The position numbers and the translations under genes are program-made. A model generated the notes under the pieces. That model searched no databases. It saw only the letters and a list, made by a program, of their open reading frames with translations, and had not been told where the DNA came from. DNA of 64,000 nt from Clostridium sp. Lineage in GTDB: Bacteria; Bacillota; Clostridia; Clostridiales; Clostridiaceae. Shown piece after piece: positions 7,149-17,816 of this stretch (positions are counted from its first letter, which is position 1; every line of letters begins with the position of its first letter). The DNA is taken from the NCBI RefSeq assembly GCF_017888565.1, contig NZ_JAGHFX010000074.1, positions 1 through 64,000 of the forward strand. Reading direction: 5' to 3'.

Positions 7149-9233
7149 ATGAAGGCTAGAAAAAAGAAAAAAGGATCTACCTTTGTAATAGTAGTTGTAG
7201 TAATGGCAATTATTTTTACAACTGGTACAACAATATTAGCAGTTACAGCAAATGATTATAAGATGAGAATAAATCAAAGTAAAAAGCTTCAAAACCTTTA
7301 TGAAGCAGATTCTGGATTAGATGTAGTTGAAAATATAATAATAAAAACCTCACAAGAAGCCATAAAATATGCAGATAAAGAAATTAAAAAGGAATTTACT
7401 GAATTAGATGATAAAGATAGAAGTAAAGATAAAATAAATGAATTATTTAAAGATAAGTTTTATGAATTCTTAACTGTAAGAAATAAAGAAGTTCTAAATG
7501 CAAAGGAAGTAGAGATTTTAGAATACTTAATTTTAGAGAAGAAATATATAAAATCTATACTCGAAAGTGGTAAGTTGGAATATGATTCAGCTATAAGTAA
7601 TAAAGATAAGAGATTTATAATTGAAATACCAGAAGGTGGATATGTTAAAAATATTAATAATGGGAAAGTAAGTAATATAACTATAGAAGTTAAATCAAAC
7701 TTTGAAAGTACTGAGGGACAATTAAAAAATAAAAAAACAGTTTCTACTAAGTATTCCATAACAGCTCCAGACTATAATTCAGAAATAACTTCAATAAATA
7801 TTTATCCAGTTTTTGATGGAAAAGCAATAACAGCAGATGGAAATATGAATGTTGAAAGTTTAGGAAATAAAAGTATTGTAAATATAAGTGGAGATATATG
7901 GATACAAGGGAATAATAATTTAGGAACTAGTCCAGAATATACTTTTGATAAATACATTGGTGGTATAAAACTAGATAATACAAGTTTTAATGTTGATGGA
8001 AATATATATACTGCGAACACATTTCATTTAAATAACTTAGTAAATGAATCATCAGTAAATGGGGATATATATGCAAAAAATATTTATGTAGGAAAATCTA
8101 TAAATTCAAATGTTTCTAAATTAAATAATATATCTTTTGAGAAAAATGTTATTGTAAATAATGATTTAGCTTTAAATGCTACAAATAGTAGTATATTAAT
8201 AAAAAATAATTTTTATGGGATCAATGAAAAGACAACTGAGGTTTCAACAGCTGATAAAGCTCTAAATTCAAGTAGTATTATTGTAAATGACACAAGTGAT
8301 ACTTCTACAATAACAGTAAATAACGATTCATATATTATGGGAGTTGCATATTTAAATGCAACAGATGAAAGTGGGAAAAAATATCAAACAGGAGAATCAG
8401 TAGCAGTAAAGGGAAATTATCTAGCTTATACTGATGTTGATGATGTTTTAAATGGACAAGAGAATGTTACTTTAAAATATTATTCACCACTACAATTATT
8501 AGAAAGCAAAGATGGACAATATAATGCAACTATGAAGGCAGAGTATTTCTCAAAGTATTATTCTAGAGGTAATAATTCTTATAGATTTAATGATGGCGGA
8601 GTAAGTTTTAGAGGAAGTGTTAAATCTGTTGGGACAAGCATTGAAGATAGTAATGGAAACATATTAAAATCAAATATAATTGATAAAGACTTAAATTTAG
8701 TAAATGAACAAAGAAATGAATTTGCAAGAAATGTATTTGCTATGGGGGATGCTACAGGCTTTAATAATTTGTATGATGGACAAGAGGTTAAACGTAAAGT
8801 TAGTAATCAAATTGATTTTAATGAAATTAGAAGAGTTCAAGGAAACTCATTTGATACAAGTGAAGGTGTAGTTATTTTAAAAGGAGCTGAAAATGAGAAT
8901 ATTGAAATAAAAAATGGGGGAATTAATGGGAAAAATATAGAGATAAATAAGGGACTAATTATAACTAATGGAGATATAACAATAGAAGGCAACTTTAATT
9001 TTACTGGAAATATAATAACTACAGGAAATATAATTCTAAAGGGTGAAGGAGAAAAAAATATAACTTATGATCCACAAGTTGTAAGAAATATAATAGCTTT
9101 AAATAATGATTTATTAAAAGATATTTTTGTAAAATCACAAGGTGATAGAGAAGAAGTAAAGGTTACTTCATCATCAGAGCTTTATAGTGTTGATAAATTC
9201 CTTACAAAATCTTTATGGAGAATTGTTAAATAG
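7149..9233 (+). CDS. Very large PilX-like pilus component with repetitive beta-rich body
   Basis: The N-terminus KKKGSTFVIVVVVMAIIF followed by TGTTILAVTANDYKMR resembles the PilX family: a G-S cleavage-like site and a hydrophobic helix without Glu5. PilX proteins are usually below 200 residues; this one has 694. After a charged alpha-helical stretch (about 50-165) the body is made of short repeats of the type 'GNIYTANTFHLNN / GDIYAKNIYVGKS / GDITIEGNFNFTGNIITTGN', which suggests a right-handed beta-solenoid. GGAGGTG lies just before the ATG. It may be a long shaft or adhesive head carried by the minor pilin complex; function is inferred. Confidence 0.7.
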   Translation: MKARKKKKGSTFVIVVVVMAIIFTTGTTILAVTANDYKMRINQSKKLQNLYEADSGLDVVENIIIKTSQEAIKYADKEIKKEFTELDDKDRSKDKINELFKDKFYEFLTVRNKEVLNAKEVEILEYLILEKKYIKSILESGKLEYDSAISNKDKRFIIEIPEGGYVKNINNGKVSNITIEVKSNFESTEGQLKNKKTVSTKYSITAPDYNSEITSINIYPVFDGKAITADGNMNVESLGNKSIVNISGDIWIQGNNNLGTSPEYTFDKYIGGIKLDNTSFNVDGNIYTANTFHLNNLVNESSVNGDIYAKNIYVGKSINSNVSKLNNISFEKNVIVNNDLALNATNSSILIKNNFYGINEKTTEVSTADKALNSSSIIVNDTSDTSTITVNNDSYIMGVAYLNATDESGKKYQTGESVAVKGNYLAYTDVDDVLNGQENVTLKYYSPLQLLESKDGQYNATMKAEYFSKYYSRGNNSYRFNDGGVSFRGSVKSVGTSIEDSNGNILKSNIIDKDLNLVNEQRNEFARNVFAMGDATGFNNLYDGQEVKRKVSNQIDFNEIRRVQGNSFDTSEGVVILKGAENENIEIKNGGINGKNIEINKGLIITNGDITIEGNFNFTGNIITTGNIILKGEGEKNITYDPQVVRNIIALNNDLLKDIFVKSQGDREEVKVTSSSELYSVDKFLTKSLWRIVK

Positions 9234-9246
9234 AAGAGGTGGAATT

Positions 9247-9843
9247 ATGAGAAAAAAGACAAAAGGCTTTACTGTATTGGAACTTATACTTACATTAAGT
9301 CTAACAGTTGTAGTTCTTGGAGTAGTTTACACCTTTTTCTTTAGTAATAGCAAGACATTAGCAAAAACAGAAATCAATTCTGACCTTCAATTAGAGTCAG
9401 AAGTAATTCAAAAAGAATTATTACTATATGGTACACAAGCAGAAGGAATAAGTAAACTCAATAATGTTACTATTAAAGATACTAATAAATACAATTATGA
9501 AGGCTCAATAGATGATAACGGAAAGTTAGATGTCACTGAATTAAGATTTAAAATAGGAGCAGAGTATTTTACATTTATATATGATAAGGGAAATAATAAA
9601 TTAGTTTTAAAAAAAGTTAATGAAGATGGAACAGAAGTCACAGATTCTAAATTAAATCTTCCTAAAATATTATCATCTAATGTTACAGAATTTAAAGTTA
9701 GACCTTTAGATTATAGAATGAATCCAAATGGAAATTTTAATGATGCTACAGGTTTAGAAATTTCATTAGTTTTAAATAAGAAAAAGGGTTATTCGGATGT
9801 AACTATGCCAGTAAGTGTCATAGTTAAGTTTAGAAATAAATGA
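9247..9843 (+). CDS. Minor pilin, PilW-like
   Basis: I choose the ATG at 9247, seven bases after AGAGGTGG; an in-frame ATG at 9187 lies inside the previous gene and would add residues ahead of the prepilin leader. The product (198 residues) begins MRKKTKG-FTVLELILTLSLTVVVLG, a textbook class III prepilin site with Phe at +1 and Glu at +5. The head is small with predicted beta strands and no Cys. It overlaps the neighbouring frame at its 3' end (the alternative start of the VWA gene), indicating tight coupling with both neighbours. Confidence 0.82.
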   Translation: MRKKTKGFTVLELILTLSLTVVVLGVVYTFFFSNSKTLAKTEINSDLQLESEVIQKELLLYGTQAEGISKLNNVTIKDTNKYNYEGSIDDNGKLDVTELRFKIGAEYFTFIYDKGNNKLVLKKVNEDGTEVTDSKLNLPKILSSNVTEFKVRPLDYRMNPNGNFNDATGLEISLVLNKKKGYSDVTMPVSVIVKFRNK

Positions 9844-9857
9844 TATGGGGGGATAAA

Positions 9858-12668
9858 ATGGTTAGTAAAAGAAAGTTTAAGATAATAAGTATTATAACAA
9901 GTTTGTTTGTTATATCAACTTTAATATCCCTTAAGAGTTTGAATGTTAAAGCAAATAATGTTTCTTCAAAACCAAGTTTTACAATTACTAATTTAAGTGC
10001 AACACCAAATCCTGCAAAAGTTGGTGAAGATATATTAGTTTCAGGTAAAATAGTACCTGGAGATTTTGAAACAACTGTGCAGCCTAAAGAAATAGTTTTA
10101 GTGTTAGATACTTCTGGGAGTATGAGTGAAGAAATAACTTCTAATCAAAAATGTACTGAGCAAAAAATATTTAATTATTGTATTAAACATAATAAATTTG
10201 GTGATCATTATGAGACAAGCACTAGAATTGCTGAATTAAAGAAAGCAGCAAAATCATTTATTGATACTATGAAAGATGTACCTAATTTAAAAATTGGAAT
10301 AATAAAATATGCATCAGATGCCACAATAGTATCAGAGTTAAAAAGCGTAAATGATTCATCATTAACTACTGCTATTAATGGATTGAATGCAAATGGTGGA
10401 ACTAATATAAGAGAAGGATTAAGAAAAGCAACATATTTATTAAATAAAATAAATAGTAATGCAAACAAAACTGTTGTTTTAATGACTGATGGAAATCCAA
10501 CATACTATTCTAAATATGATCAATTAGATGATACTGATCCTAGCACATATGGTACTGGTAATTCAACAACTAATGAAACAATGACATATACTAAGAATTT
10601 AGCTAGAGATCAAATAGGAGCTAGACAATATAATGCCTATTCAATTGGTTACGGATTAGATACTTCTGGGAGCACATATCTAAAGCAGATACATGCAGCT
10701 ATGAAAAATTTATCGACTAATACAGATCTGAGTGAAAAGGATGGTTTTTTTTCAAAAAGTGATGGTTCAATAACGGAGATATTTAATCAAATAGCAGAGA
10801 ATATAAAAAACAGCTATGAATTAAAAGAAGTTTCTTTAGATATAGACTTTAATCAATCTTTTAATCTTAATATAGGTGGGAGTGTAATTAAAGTTGGTAA
10901 TATACTCTATGAAAGAACTTCAAATGATGAATATACTAGGAAGACTGGAAAGATAATTTACCATGCAGAACCAATTAATTTTAGTTTTATAGTAAAGGGG
11001 AGCCAAGTTGGGCAGTTACAATCAATATTAGATAATATAGATATTAACTTCTTGTTTGATAATGAAAATCTTACTGTAAATTCTAAGGTTGATGTAAAGG
11101 TAGATATAATATCGAATGAATTACCTAATATTTCAGCTAGACTTATAAGTGGAGATAATTTAGAAATTAAGAAGGATGAAGAAATAACTCTTAAGTATGA
11201 AATAAATCCACAAGATTTTATCTATAATAATTCAGCTAATTCAGGTGATATAGATGTTGTTGTAATTACAGAACTTGGTAGAAAACAAGGGAATTTAGAT
11301 AGTTTAAAAAATGGAATAAAAAATAAATTGACAGATCCATTTCAAAGTGAAAGAAAGGCTAAATTTTCTTTTATAACATTCAATAAGAATGAAGTTAAAA
11401 AAGAAGCATCTTTAAAAAGCTTTGAGAATTCTAATAACTATTATCATGATATTAGACTTACTGTAGATAGTTTAAAAGAAGGAAGTGTGTTCGAATCTTC
11501 AACAAAAGATATTAGTGAAGCTTTAAATAATGCGTATGAGGAGCTAGAAAGAAATTCTAGGCCTACAGCAACCAAAAATATTGTAATAATATCTAATAAT
11601 GATATTAACTACAGTAAACAAGCTGCAAATAATATAAAGAGTAAGGGATATAATATAGTAAGTTTATCTTTAGAAACTGAAAACTTAAATAAGAACTTAT
11701 ATAAACTTCATATTGATTTGGGAGGTAAATCTGACAGCATATTTAATATAAATAATAATTACAATAATATAAATAACTCAAGAATGGACTTAGTAAGAGA
11801 AAAAATAATGTCTTATTCTGCTGCTAAGCCATATGAATTTAAACCTGTTATAAACTTAAATTTAGGAAGTAATTTTGAGCCGGTATCAGGAATTGTAAGG
11901 TCTACAGAAATTGGTAAACAAAATATGGGAATAGTAGAGGTTCCAACTATAACTTATAATTTAACTCAAAATAATAATTATCATGCAGAAGGTAAGGTAA
12001 TAGAAATTAAATTGAGAGCTAATAATCTTGTAAGTGGAACTTACACCTTTGGAAAGCAGTCGGATAATATTATGGTGTATAAAAGTATTTTAGGTAATAC
12101 GATTGTTACTAATATAAATACTCCTATAGTTACTGTAAAGGAAGAAGTTAAAAATGTTACTCATGGATTATACAATGGAATTATAAGTAATGGAGCTACA
12201 GACAAAAAGGAAGTAAGTATCCAAGAAAATAATAATGGTACAAGCTTTGAAATGGCAAAAGCCTCAACAGTAACCTTTGGTTCTAAATTTACCATAGGTG
12301 GAAACAGTGTTGATTTTGCCTTAAATATAGATAATAAATTTATAACTGTAAGTACAAATGATATTAAGATATATAAAGTTTTAAAAGATTCCTCAGGCAA
12401 TAGTATATTAACAGAAATAATAAATGGAAATAGAGTTATAGAGAATCAGGGAGATAATAAATTTAAAATATCTATTAATAATATTAAAGAAGGTAATCAA
12501 ACTTCTGGCACAGATATACTAGTTATATATCAAGCTCGTGTTAAGGATGATATTTTAACGGCACAATCATTAACAAATGAAATTAAGTTTAGTAATTTAT
12601 CAAAGTCAGTTAATATAATGACTCCACAGTCTTCTGATGAAAGGCCAAGCTTACCAGATTTATTCTAA
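9858..12668 (+). CDS. Secreted von Willebrand factor A protein, candidate pilus tip adhesin
   Basis: The start chosen is ATG 9858, preceded by GGGGGATAAA (an upstream in-frame ATG at 9840 overlaps pilW and lacks a site). The 936-residue product has a signal peptide (residues 1-32, ending VKA) and a full VWA domain at about 78-310 with a complete metal-ion site: D84-x-S86-x-S88, T182 and D211. A second VWA-like fold at about 440-650 lacks the DxSxS triad. The C-terminal 270 residues are beta-rich. There is no LPXTG, no membrane anchor and no prepilin site. The position after the minor pilins mirrors PilY1, the VWA tip adhesin of Gram-negative pili. The tip role is inferred. Confidence 0.78.
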   Translation: MVSKRKFKIISIITSLFVISTLISLKSLNVKANNVSSKPSFTITNLSATPNPAKVGEDILVSGKIVPGDFETTVQPKEIVLVLDTSGSMSEEITSNQKCTEQKIFNYCIKHNKFGDHYETSTRIAELKKAAKSFIDTMKDVPNLKIGIIKYASDATIVSELKSVNDSSLTTAINGLNANGGTNIREGLRKATYLLNKINSNANKTVVLMTDGNPTYYSKYDQLDDTDPSTYGTGNSTTNETMTYTKNLARDQIGARQYNAYSIGYGLDTSGSTYLKQIHAAMKNLSTNTDLSEKDGFFSKSDGSITEIFNQIAENIKNSYELKEVSLDIDFNQSFNLNIGGSVIKVGNILYERTSNDEYTRKTGKIIYHAEPINFSFIVKGSQVGQLQSILDNIDINFLFDNENLTVNSKVDVKVDIISNELPNISARLISGDNLEIKKDEEITLKYEINPQDFIYNNSANSGDIDVVVITELGRKQGNLDSLKNGIKNKLTDPFQSERKAKFSFITFNKNEVKKEASLKSFENSNNYYHDIRLTVDSLKEGSVFESSTKDISEALNNAYEELERNSRPTATKNIVIISNNDINYSKQAANNIKSKGYNIVSLSLETENLNKNLYKLHIDLGGKSDSIFNINNNYNNINNSRMDLVREKIMSYSAAKPYEFKPVINLNLGSNFEPVSGIVRSTEIGKQNMGIVEVPTITYNLTQNNNYHAEGKVIEIKLRANNLVSGTYTFGKQSDNIMVYKSILGNTIVTNINTPIVTVKEEVKNVTHGLYNGIISNGATDKKEVSIQENNNGTSFEMAKASTVTFGSKFTIGGNSVDFALNIDNKFITVSTNDIKIYKVLKDSSGNSILTEIINGNRVIENQGDNKFKISINNIKEGNQTSGTDILVIYQARVKDDILTAQSLTNEIKFSNLSKSVNIMTPQSSDERPSLPDLF

Positions 12669-12689
12669 AGCAAAAACATTATTTCTTAA

Positions 12690-12712
12690 GGGGGTCGCGT
12701 TTCGCGACCTCC
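12690..12712 (+). terminator. GC-rich hairpin after the VWA gene
   Basis: GGGGGTCGCG pairs with CGCGACCTCC around a TTT loop. The following bases (ATTGTATTT) are only moderately T-rich. It lies 22 bases after the VWA stop codon. The same stem sequence recurs at 13011 and 21385. Confidence 0.6.
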
Positions 12713-13010
12713 ATTGTATTTAATATAAAATAAATAATATTTCAAGGATCTCACGGTTCGTTAGGCTCTTGAATTTAAAATGAATTATCATTTATAGTAT
12801 CTTAGTTTTAACTAAGAATGTCATAGGGTATGATAATATATATATGCTTAATGATAATTTATTTTAATTATATTGGAGGATTTGACCACGGATGAACTTA
12901 AAAATATTAAATGGAAGCAAAGCTTTTAAAAGCTTAAGAAAAGTATATGAATCATAATGAGACTATTTGCTAGTAATTATTTAAAAACTATATAAAAGAC
13001 ATGTATCTTC

Positions 13011-13040
13011 AAGGAGGTCGCGGAACGCGACCTCCTTTTT
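13011..13040 (+). terminator. Strong terminator before kdpF
   Basis: AAGGAGGTCGCG (13011-13022) and CGCGACCTCCTT (13026-13037) form a perfect 12-bp stem with a GAA loop, followed by TTT. This insulates the kdp operon from upstream transcription, so the kdp promoter should lie between 13041 and 13148. Confidence 0.75.
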
Positions 13041-13148
13041 GGTACAATCAAAATAATCTTTATACAATCTTAATGTCATCCTTATTAATCCTAACACTAT
13101 CTTTATATGGATTTTTATATAATTTTAGATGAAAGGGGGAAGGAAATA

Positions 13149-13238
13149 ATGATAGTTGTTACTAGTTTAATTGGTTTAGTAGCCTTATCGCTATTTGTTT
13201 ATTTAACTTATATTTTATTAAGAGGTGATAATGAATGA
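13149..13238 (+). CDS. kdpF: KdpF, small potassium pump subunit
   Basis: A 29-residue reading frame (starting [13 protein letters not shown], ending LLRGDNE) is almost entirely one membrane helix. GGGGGAAGG precedes its ATG and its last codons overlap the kdpA start (ATGA, 13235-13238), giving translational coupling. KdpF in other bacteria is a single-helix peptide of about this length that stabilises KdpABC, and it is always encoded directly ahead of kdpA. Size, hydrophobicity and position all fit. Confidence 0.85.
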   Translation: MIVVTSLIGLVALSLFVYLTYILLRGDNE

Positions 13239-14974
13239 TTAACTCAATAATACAGTATTCATTATATTTGATAATTTTAGTTGTACTAGCTATTCCATTA
13301 GGAAAGTATATTGGGAAGGTAATGAATGGAGAAAAAGTTTTCTTAAGTAAGGTATTAAATCCAATAGAAAACTTTATATACAAGATATTAAGAATAGATA
13401 AAGATGAGGAAATGGATTGGAAAAAGTATTCAGTTTCAATAATTGCTTTTAGTGTTATAGGATTTGTAATTTTATTTTTATTACAAATGGTACAAGGTAT
13501 ATTACCTTTAAATCCTGAGGGCATTAAAGGAGTTACTTGGGATTTAAGTTTTAATACAACATCAAGTTTTGTAACTAATACAAATTGGCAATCTTATTCA
13601 GGAGAAAGTCAATTGAGTTACTTAACTCAAATGCTCGGATTGACAGTTCAAAACTTTGTATCAGCAGCAGTAGGTATAGCAGTTTTATTTGCACTTATAA
13701 GAGGGTTTACTAGAGTGAAAGGAAAGACTATAGGAAACTTCTGGGTGGATGCTACAAGAAGTATAATTCATATTTTAATGCCATTATCAATAGTTGTATC
13801 ATTATTAATAGCATCTCAAGGAGTTGTGCAAAACTTTTCATCATACCAAGAAGTTGAATTATTACAACCTATAACTCTTGAAGATGGAACAGTTATAACA
13901 AAACAAGTTGTACCTCAAGGACCAGCAGCAAGCCAAATTGCAATTAAGCAATTAGGAACTAATGGTGGGGGATTCTTTGGAGTTAATTCAGCTCATCCAT
14001 TAGAAAATCCTACACCTTTTTCAAATGCAGTAGAAATGTTATCAATATTATTAATTCCAGCAGCTTTATGTTTTACATTTGGAAGAAATATTAAGGATAA
14101 GAGGCAAGGTAGAGCAATATTTATTGCAATGTTTTTAATGTTAGTTATTGCTCTTTCAGTAATATCAATAAATGAAGCAAATACAACACCTCAATTAGCT
14201 CAAAATGGAGCAGTAGATATATCTGCAATTAATCAAGCTGGTGGAAATATGGAGGGTAAAGAAAGCAGGTTTGGTATAGCATCTTCTTCTACATGGGCAG
14301 CATTTACAACAGCAGCATCTAATGGATCAGTAAACTCAATGCATGATAGTTATACTCCTTTAGGTGGAATGGTAACTATGTTACTTATGCAGCTAGGGGA
14401 AGTTGTATTTGGTGGAGTTGGTTGTGGATTATATGGAATGTTAGCTTTTGCAATTATAGCAGTGTTTATGGCAGGTTTAATGGTAGGAAGAACTCCTGAA
14501 TATTTAGGAAAGAAAATAGAACCATTTGAAATGAAGATGGCAATGTTAGTTTGCCTTGCAACACCAATTGCAACACTAATAGGAAGTGGTATAGCAGCAG
14601 TAGTTCCAAGTGTATTAGATAGTCTTAATAACTCAGGTGCACATGGTTTCTCAGAAATGCTTTATGCATATTCTTCAGCAGGTGGAAATAATGGATCAGC
14701 CTTTGCAGGTTTTGCAGCAAATACACCATTTATAAATGTTAGTATTGGACTAGTTATGTTATTTGCAAGATTTGTACCTATGATAGCAACACTTGCTATT
14801 GCGGGTTCATTAGTTAAAAAGAAGAAAGTAGCAGTAAGTGCAGGAACATTACCAACACATGATGCATTATTTATAGGTCTTTTAGTGTTTGTAGTACTTT
14901 TAGTTGGAGCATTAAGTTTTTTTCCAGCACTTGCATTAGGACCAATAGCTGAATTCTTCCAAATGATAGGATAG
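13235..14974 (+). CDS. kdpA: Potassium-transporting ATPase subunit A
   Basis: KdpA is the channel-like, potassium-selective subunit of the high-affinity KdpFABC pump. The 579 residues contain about ten membrane helices and the conserved selectivity-loop region [19 protein letters not shown] near residue 240. The other filter loops (for example [15 protein letters not shown] near 105) are also recognisable. The start overlaps the kdpF stop. The operon order F-A-B-C is canonical and the genes are intact. Confidence 0.97.
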   Translation: MINSIIQYSLYLIILVVLAIPLGKYIGKVMNGEKVFLSKVLNPIENFIYKILRIDKDEEMDWKKYSVSIIAFSVIGFVILFLLQMVQGILPLNPEGIKGVTWDLSFNTTSSFVTNTNWQSYSGESQLSYLTQMLGLTVQNFVSAAVGIAVLFALIRGFTRVKGKTIGNFWVDATRSIIHILMPLSIVVSLLIASQGVVQNFSSYQEVELLQPITLEDGTVITKQVVPQGPAASQIAIKQLGTNGGGFFGVNSAHPLENPTPFSNAVEMLSILLIPAALCFTFGRNIKDKRQGRAIFIAMFLMLVIALSVISINEANTTPQLAQNGAVDISAINQAGGNMEGKESRFGIASSSTWAAFTTAASNGSVNSMHDSYTPLGGMVTMLLMQLGEVVFGGVGCGLYGMLAFAIIAVFMAGLMVGRTPEYLGKKIEPFEMKMAMLVCLATPIATLIGSGIAAVVPSVLDSLNNSGAHGFSEMLYAYSSAGGNNGSAFAGFAANTPFINVSIGLVMLFARFVPMIATLAIAGSLVKKKKVAVSAGTLPTHDALFIGLLVFVVLLVGALSFFPALALGPIAEFFQMIG

Positions 14975-14990
14975 AATGGGGGGATAATAT

Positions 14991-17057
14991 ATGAAAAATA
15001 ATAATAGTATTTTATCTGATAAAAAAATGGTTAAAAGAGCAATAAAGGATTCATTTGTAAAGTTAAATCCTAAGATACAAAAAGAGAATCCTGTAATGTT
15101 TATAGTATATATAGCTTCTATTATAACAACTATTTTATATTTTATAGCTTTACTTGGAATTAAAGATAATTCTCCAAGCTTCATATTAGGAATAACAGTT
15201 TTACTATGGTTTACAGTTTTATTTGCAAACTTTGCAGAAGCAATTGCAGAAGGACGTGGAAAGGCTCAAGCAGATGCATTACGTTCAGCAAAAAAAGATG
15301 TTGTAGCAAGTAAAATACCATCAACAAAAGAAAAAGATAAAGTTGAAAAAGTAAATTCAACAGAACTTAAAAAGGGCGATATTGTTATTGTTTTTGCTGG
15401 AGAGCAAATTCCAGCAGATGGGGATGTTATTGATGGTGCAGCTTCAGTTGACGAAAGTGCAATAACAGGAGAGTCAGCTCCTGTTATTCGTGAAAGTGGT
15501 GGAGATAGAAGTGCAGTAACTGGTGGTACAACAGTAATTTCTGACTGGCTAGTAATTAAAGTAAGTAATGATCCTGGTGAAAGCTTTATGGATAAAATGA
15601 TAGCTATGGTAGAAGGAGCAGCTAGAAAGAAAACACCAAATGAAAAGGCCCTTGAAATATTACTAGTATCACTTACAATAATTTTTCTTATAGTAACAGT
15701 TTCTTTATACACTTACTCAGTATTTATTTCTAATGAAGCAGGTATGGTAAACAGTACTTCAATTACTTCCTTAATTGCATTATTAGTTTGCTTAGCACCA
15801 ACAACTATAGGAGCTTTATTATCAGCAATAGGTATAGCTGGAATGAGTAGACTAAATCAAGCAAATGTTTTAGCAATGAGTGGAAGAGCAATTGAAGCAG
15901 CTGGTGATGTTGATATATTAATGTTAGATAAGACTGGAACAATAACTCTTGGAAATCGAAAGGCAAGTGAGTTTATACCAGTTGATGGAGTAGATATAAA
16001 AGAGTTAGCAGATGCAGCTCAATTAGCATCACTTGCAGATGAAACTCCAGAAGGAAGAAGTGTAGTAGTTTTAGCTAAAGAACAGTTTGGCATTAGAGGA
16101 AGAGATATGAGTAGTCTTAATGCAACCTTTATCGAATTTACAGCTAAAACAAGAATGAGTGGAGTAGATTTTAATGGAAATGAAATAAGAAAAGGAGCTT
16201 CAGATGCAGTTAAAAAATATGTATTAGAAAAAGGCAGTTTCTTTTCAAAGGAATGTGAAGAAAAGGTTAAAGAAATAGCTAAGGTTGGGGGTACTCCTTT
16301 AGTTGTTGCTAAAAATAATAAGGTATTAGGAATAATACACTTAAAAGATATAGTTAAACAAGGAGTAAAAGAAAAATTTGCAGATCTTAGAAAAATGGGT
16401 ATTAAAACTATAATGATAACTGGTGATAATCCACTTACTGCAGCAGCAATAGCAGCAGAAGCAGGAGTTGATGACTTCTTAGCAGAAGCAACACCAGAAG
16501 GAAAGCTAGATATGATAAAGGATTTTCAAAAGAAAGGTCATTTAGTTGCAATGACAGGTGATGGAACAAATGATGCTCCAGCTTTAGCGCAAGCAGATGT
16601 CGCAGTTGCAATGAATACAGGAACTCAAGCAGCAAAAGAAGCTGGTAATATGGTTGATTTAGATTCATCACCAACTAAACTTATAGAAATTGTTAGAATT
16701 GGTAAGCAGCTTTTAATGACAAGAGGATCTCTAACAACATTTAGTATTGCAAATGATATAGCCAAATACTTTGCTATAATACCACCATTATTTCTAGGTC
16801 TTTATCCTGAATTACAAAAATTAAATATAATGAGATTAAGTAGTCCAGAAAGTGCAATACTTTCAGCTGTTATATACAATGCTTTAATAATAATAGCACT
16901 TATTCCATTAGCATTAAAAGGTGTAAAATATAGAGAAGTTCCAGCTAGTAAGTTATTATCAAGAAATCTTTTAGTATATGGTCTTGGAGGAATAATAGCC
17001 CCATTTGTAGCAATAAAGATTATAGATATAATAATAACTATGCTTGGTTTAGTATAA
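14991..17057 (+). CDS. kdpB: Potassium-transporting P-type ATPase subunit B
   Basis: KdpB hydrolyses ATP to drive KdpA. The 688 residues carry the P-type signature: phosphorylated D313 in [15 protein letters not shown] near residue 160, the nucleotide-binding segment, and the hinge [20 protein letters not shown] near 523. Seven membrane helices are visible. GGGGGGATA precedes the ATG, 16 nt after kdpA. Length is normal for the family. Confidence 0.98.
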   Translation: MKNNNSILSDKKMVKRAIKDSFVKLNPKIQKENPVMFIVYIASIITTILYFIALLGIKDNSPSFILGITVLLWFTVLFANFAEAIAEGRGKAQADALRSAKKDVVASKIPSTKEKDKVEKVNSTELKKGDIVIVFAGEQIPADGDVIDGAASVDESAITGESAPVIRESGGDRSAVTGGTTVISDWLVIKVSNDPGESFMDKMIAMVEGAARKKTPNEKALEILLVSLTIIFLIVTVSLYTYSVFISNEAGMVNSTSITSLIALLVCLAPTTIGALLSAIGIAGMSRLNQANVLAMSGRAIEAAGDVDILMLDKTGTITLGNRKASEFIPVDGVDIKELADAAQLASLADETPEGRSVVVLAKEQFGIRGRDMSSLNATFIEFTAKTRMSGVDFNGNEIRKGASDAVKKYVLEKGSFFSKECEEKVKEIAKVGGTPLVVAKNNKVLGIIHLKDIVKQGVKEKFADLRKMGIKTIMITGDNPLTAAAIAAEAGVDDFLAEATPEGKLDMIKDFQKKGHLVAMTGDGTNDAPALAQADVAVAMNTGTQAAKEAGNMVDLDSSPTKLIEIVRIGKQLLMTRGSLTTFSIANDIAKYFAIIPPLFLGLYPELQKLNIMRLSSPESAILSAVIYNALIIIALIPLALKGVKYREVPASKLLSRNLLVYGLGGIIAPFVAIKIIDIIITMLGLV

Positions 17058-17072
17058 TAGGAGGTATAAATT

Positions 17073-17666
17073 ATGAAAGTTATAAGTAAAGCATTTAAAT
17101 TTATACTAGTATTTATGATAATATGTGGATTAATATATCCAGTTTTTATAACAGGTGCTTCACAGTTACTATTTAAAGAAAAAGCAAATGGTAGTATTAT
17201 AGAAGTTAATGGAAAGAAATATGGTAGTGTATTACTTGCTCAAGAATTCACTGGAGATGAGTATTTATGGGGACGTGTAATGAACTTAGATACAAGTACA
17301 TTTACAGATGAAAATGGAGAAGTATTAATGTATGCAACTCCTTCAAATTTAAGCCCCGCAAGTGAAGAATATGAAAAATTAATAAGTGAGAGAGTTAAAA
17401 AAATAAAAGCAGCAAATCCTGATAAAAAAGATGAGCCTATTCCAGTAGATTTAGTTACATCATCAGGAAGCGGACTTGATCCTCATATTTCAGTTGCAGC
17501 AGCTGAATATCAAGTGGACAGAATTGCAAGGATGCGTAATATAAGTACTGATGAAGTAGAGCAAATAATTGAAAAATACACAAAGGGAAGAACATTTGGA
17601 GTATTTGGAGAAGAAACTGTAAATGTATTACAAGTTAATCTTGCCTTAGATGGTGTTTTAAAATGA
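17073..17666 (+). CDS. kdpC: Potassium-transporting ATPase subunit C
   Basis: KdpC (197 residues) is the single-helix subunit that raises ATP affinity of the pump. An N-terminal membrane helix at about 9-30 is followed by an extracytoplasmic domain containing the family stretches LWGRVMNLDT-like and SGSGLDPHISVAAAEYQ. AGGAGG precedes the ATG, 15 nt after kdpB. Confidence 0.96.
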   Translation: MKVISKAFKFILVFMIICGLIYPVFITGASQLLFKEKANGSIIEVNGKKYGSVLLAQEFTGDEYLWGRVMNLDTSTFTDENGEVLMYATPSNLSPASEEYEKLISERVKKIKAANPDKKDEPIPVDLVTSSGSGLDPHISVAAAEYQVDRIARMRNISTDEVEQIIEKYTKGRTFGVFGEETVNVLQVNLALDGVLK

Positions 17667-17816
17667 ACAATGTAGAATGTAAAATGTAGAATTAAGGTGA
17701 AAACTCCTGCGGAGTTTTTAAAATTTAAATTTTTAGCAATTCAGCTTTAGCTGATTTGCTTCCTTAATTTTCAATTATCCATTGTCAATTATTAATTGAA
17801 AATAGGGGTGCTATAA
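17667..17816. repeat. Repeat-derived gap with two hairpins between kdpC and kdpD
   Basis: AAAACTCC (17700-17707) pairs with GGAGTTTT (17711-17718) and is followed by T/A-rich bases, and an AGCAATTCAGC/GCTGATTTGCT stem lies at about 17735-17760. The flanks contain AATTATCCATTGTCAATTAT (17778-17797), a word also found in the palindrome at 59194. The first hairpin could reduce read-through from kdpC into kdpD. The element looks like a member of a short interspersed repeat family. Confidence 0.5.

Larger units (their letters stand above)
12669..13148. other. Long gap before kdp with hairpins and a gene remnant
   Basis: The 480 bases hold two GC-rich hairpins (12690-12712 and 13011-13040), a segment at about 12745-12800 that resembles one at 21310-21360, and a candidate -10 (TATGATAAT near 12831). 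GGAGGA near 12876 precedes codons reading TTDELKNIKWKQSF in one frame before a stop, resembling the start of a nucleotidyltransferase-substrate-binding (HEPN-like) protein, so a small remnant is possible. I looked for a c-di-AMP riboswitch, common ahead of potassium genes, and did not find its conserved motifs. Confidence 0.4.

Noticed and set aside
12669..13148. c-di-AMP (ydaO) riboswitch upstream of kdp
   Set aside because: I looked for its conserved G-rich and A-rich junction motifs and did not find them; only hairpin terminators are present.
16435..16674. Leucine-rich minus-strand frame in kdpB
   Set aside because: Produced by GCA/GAA codons of kdpB read backwards; no start signals.
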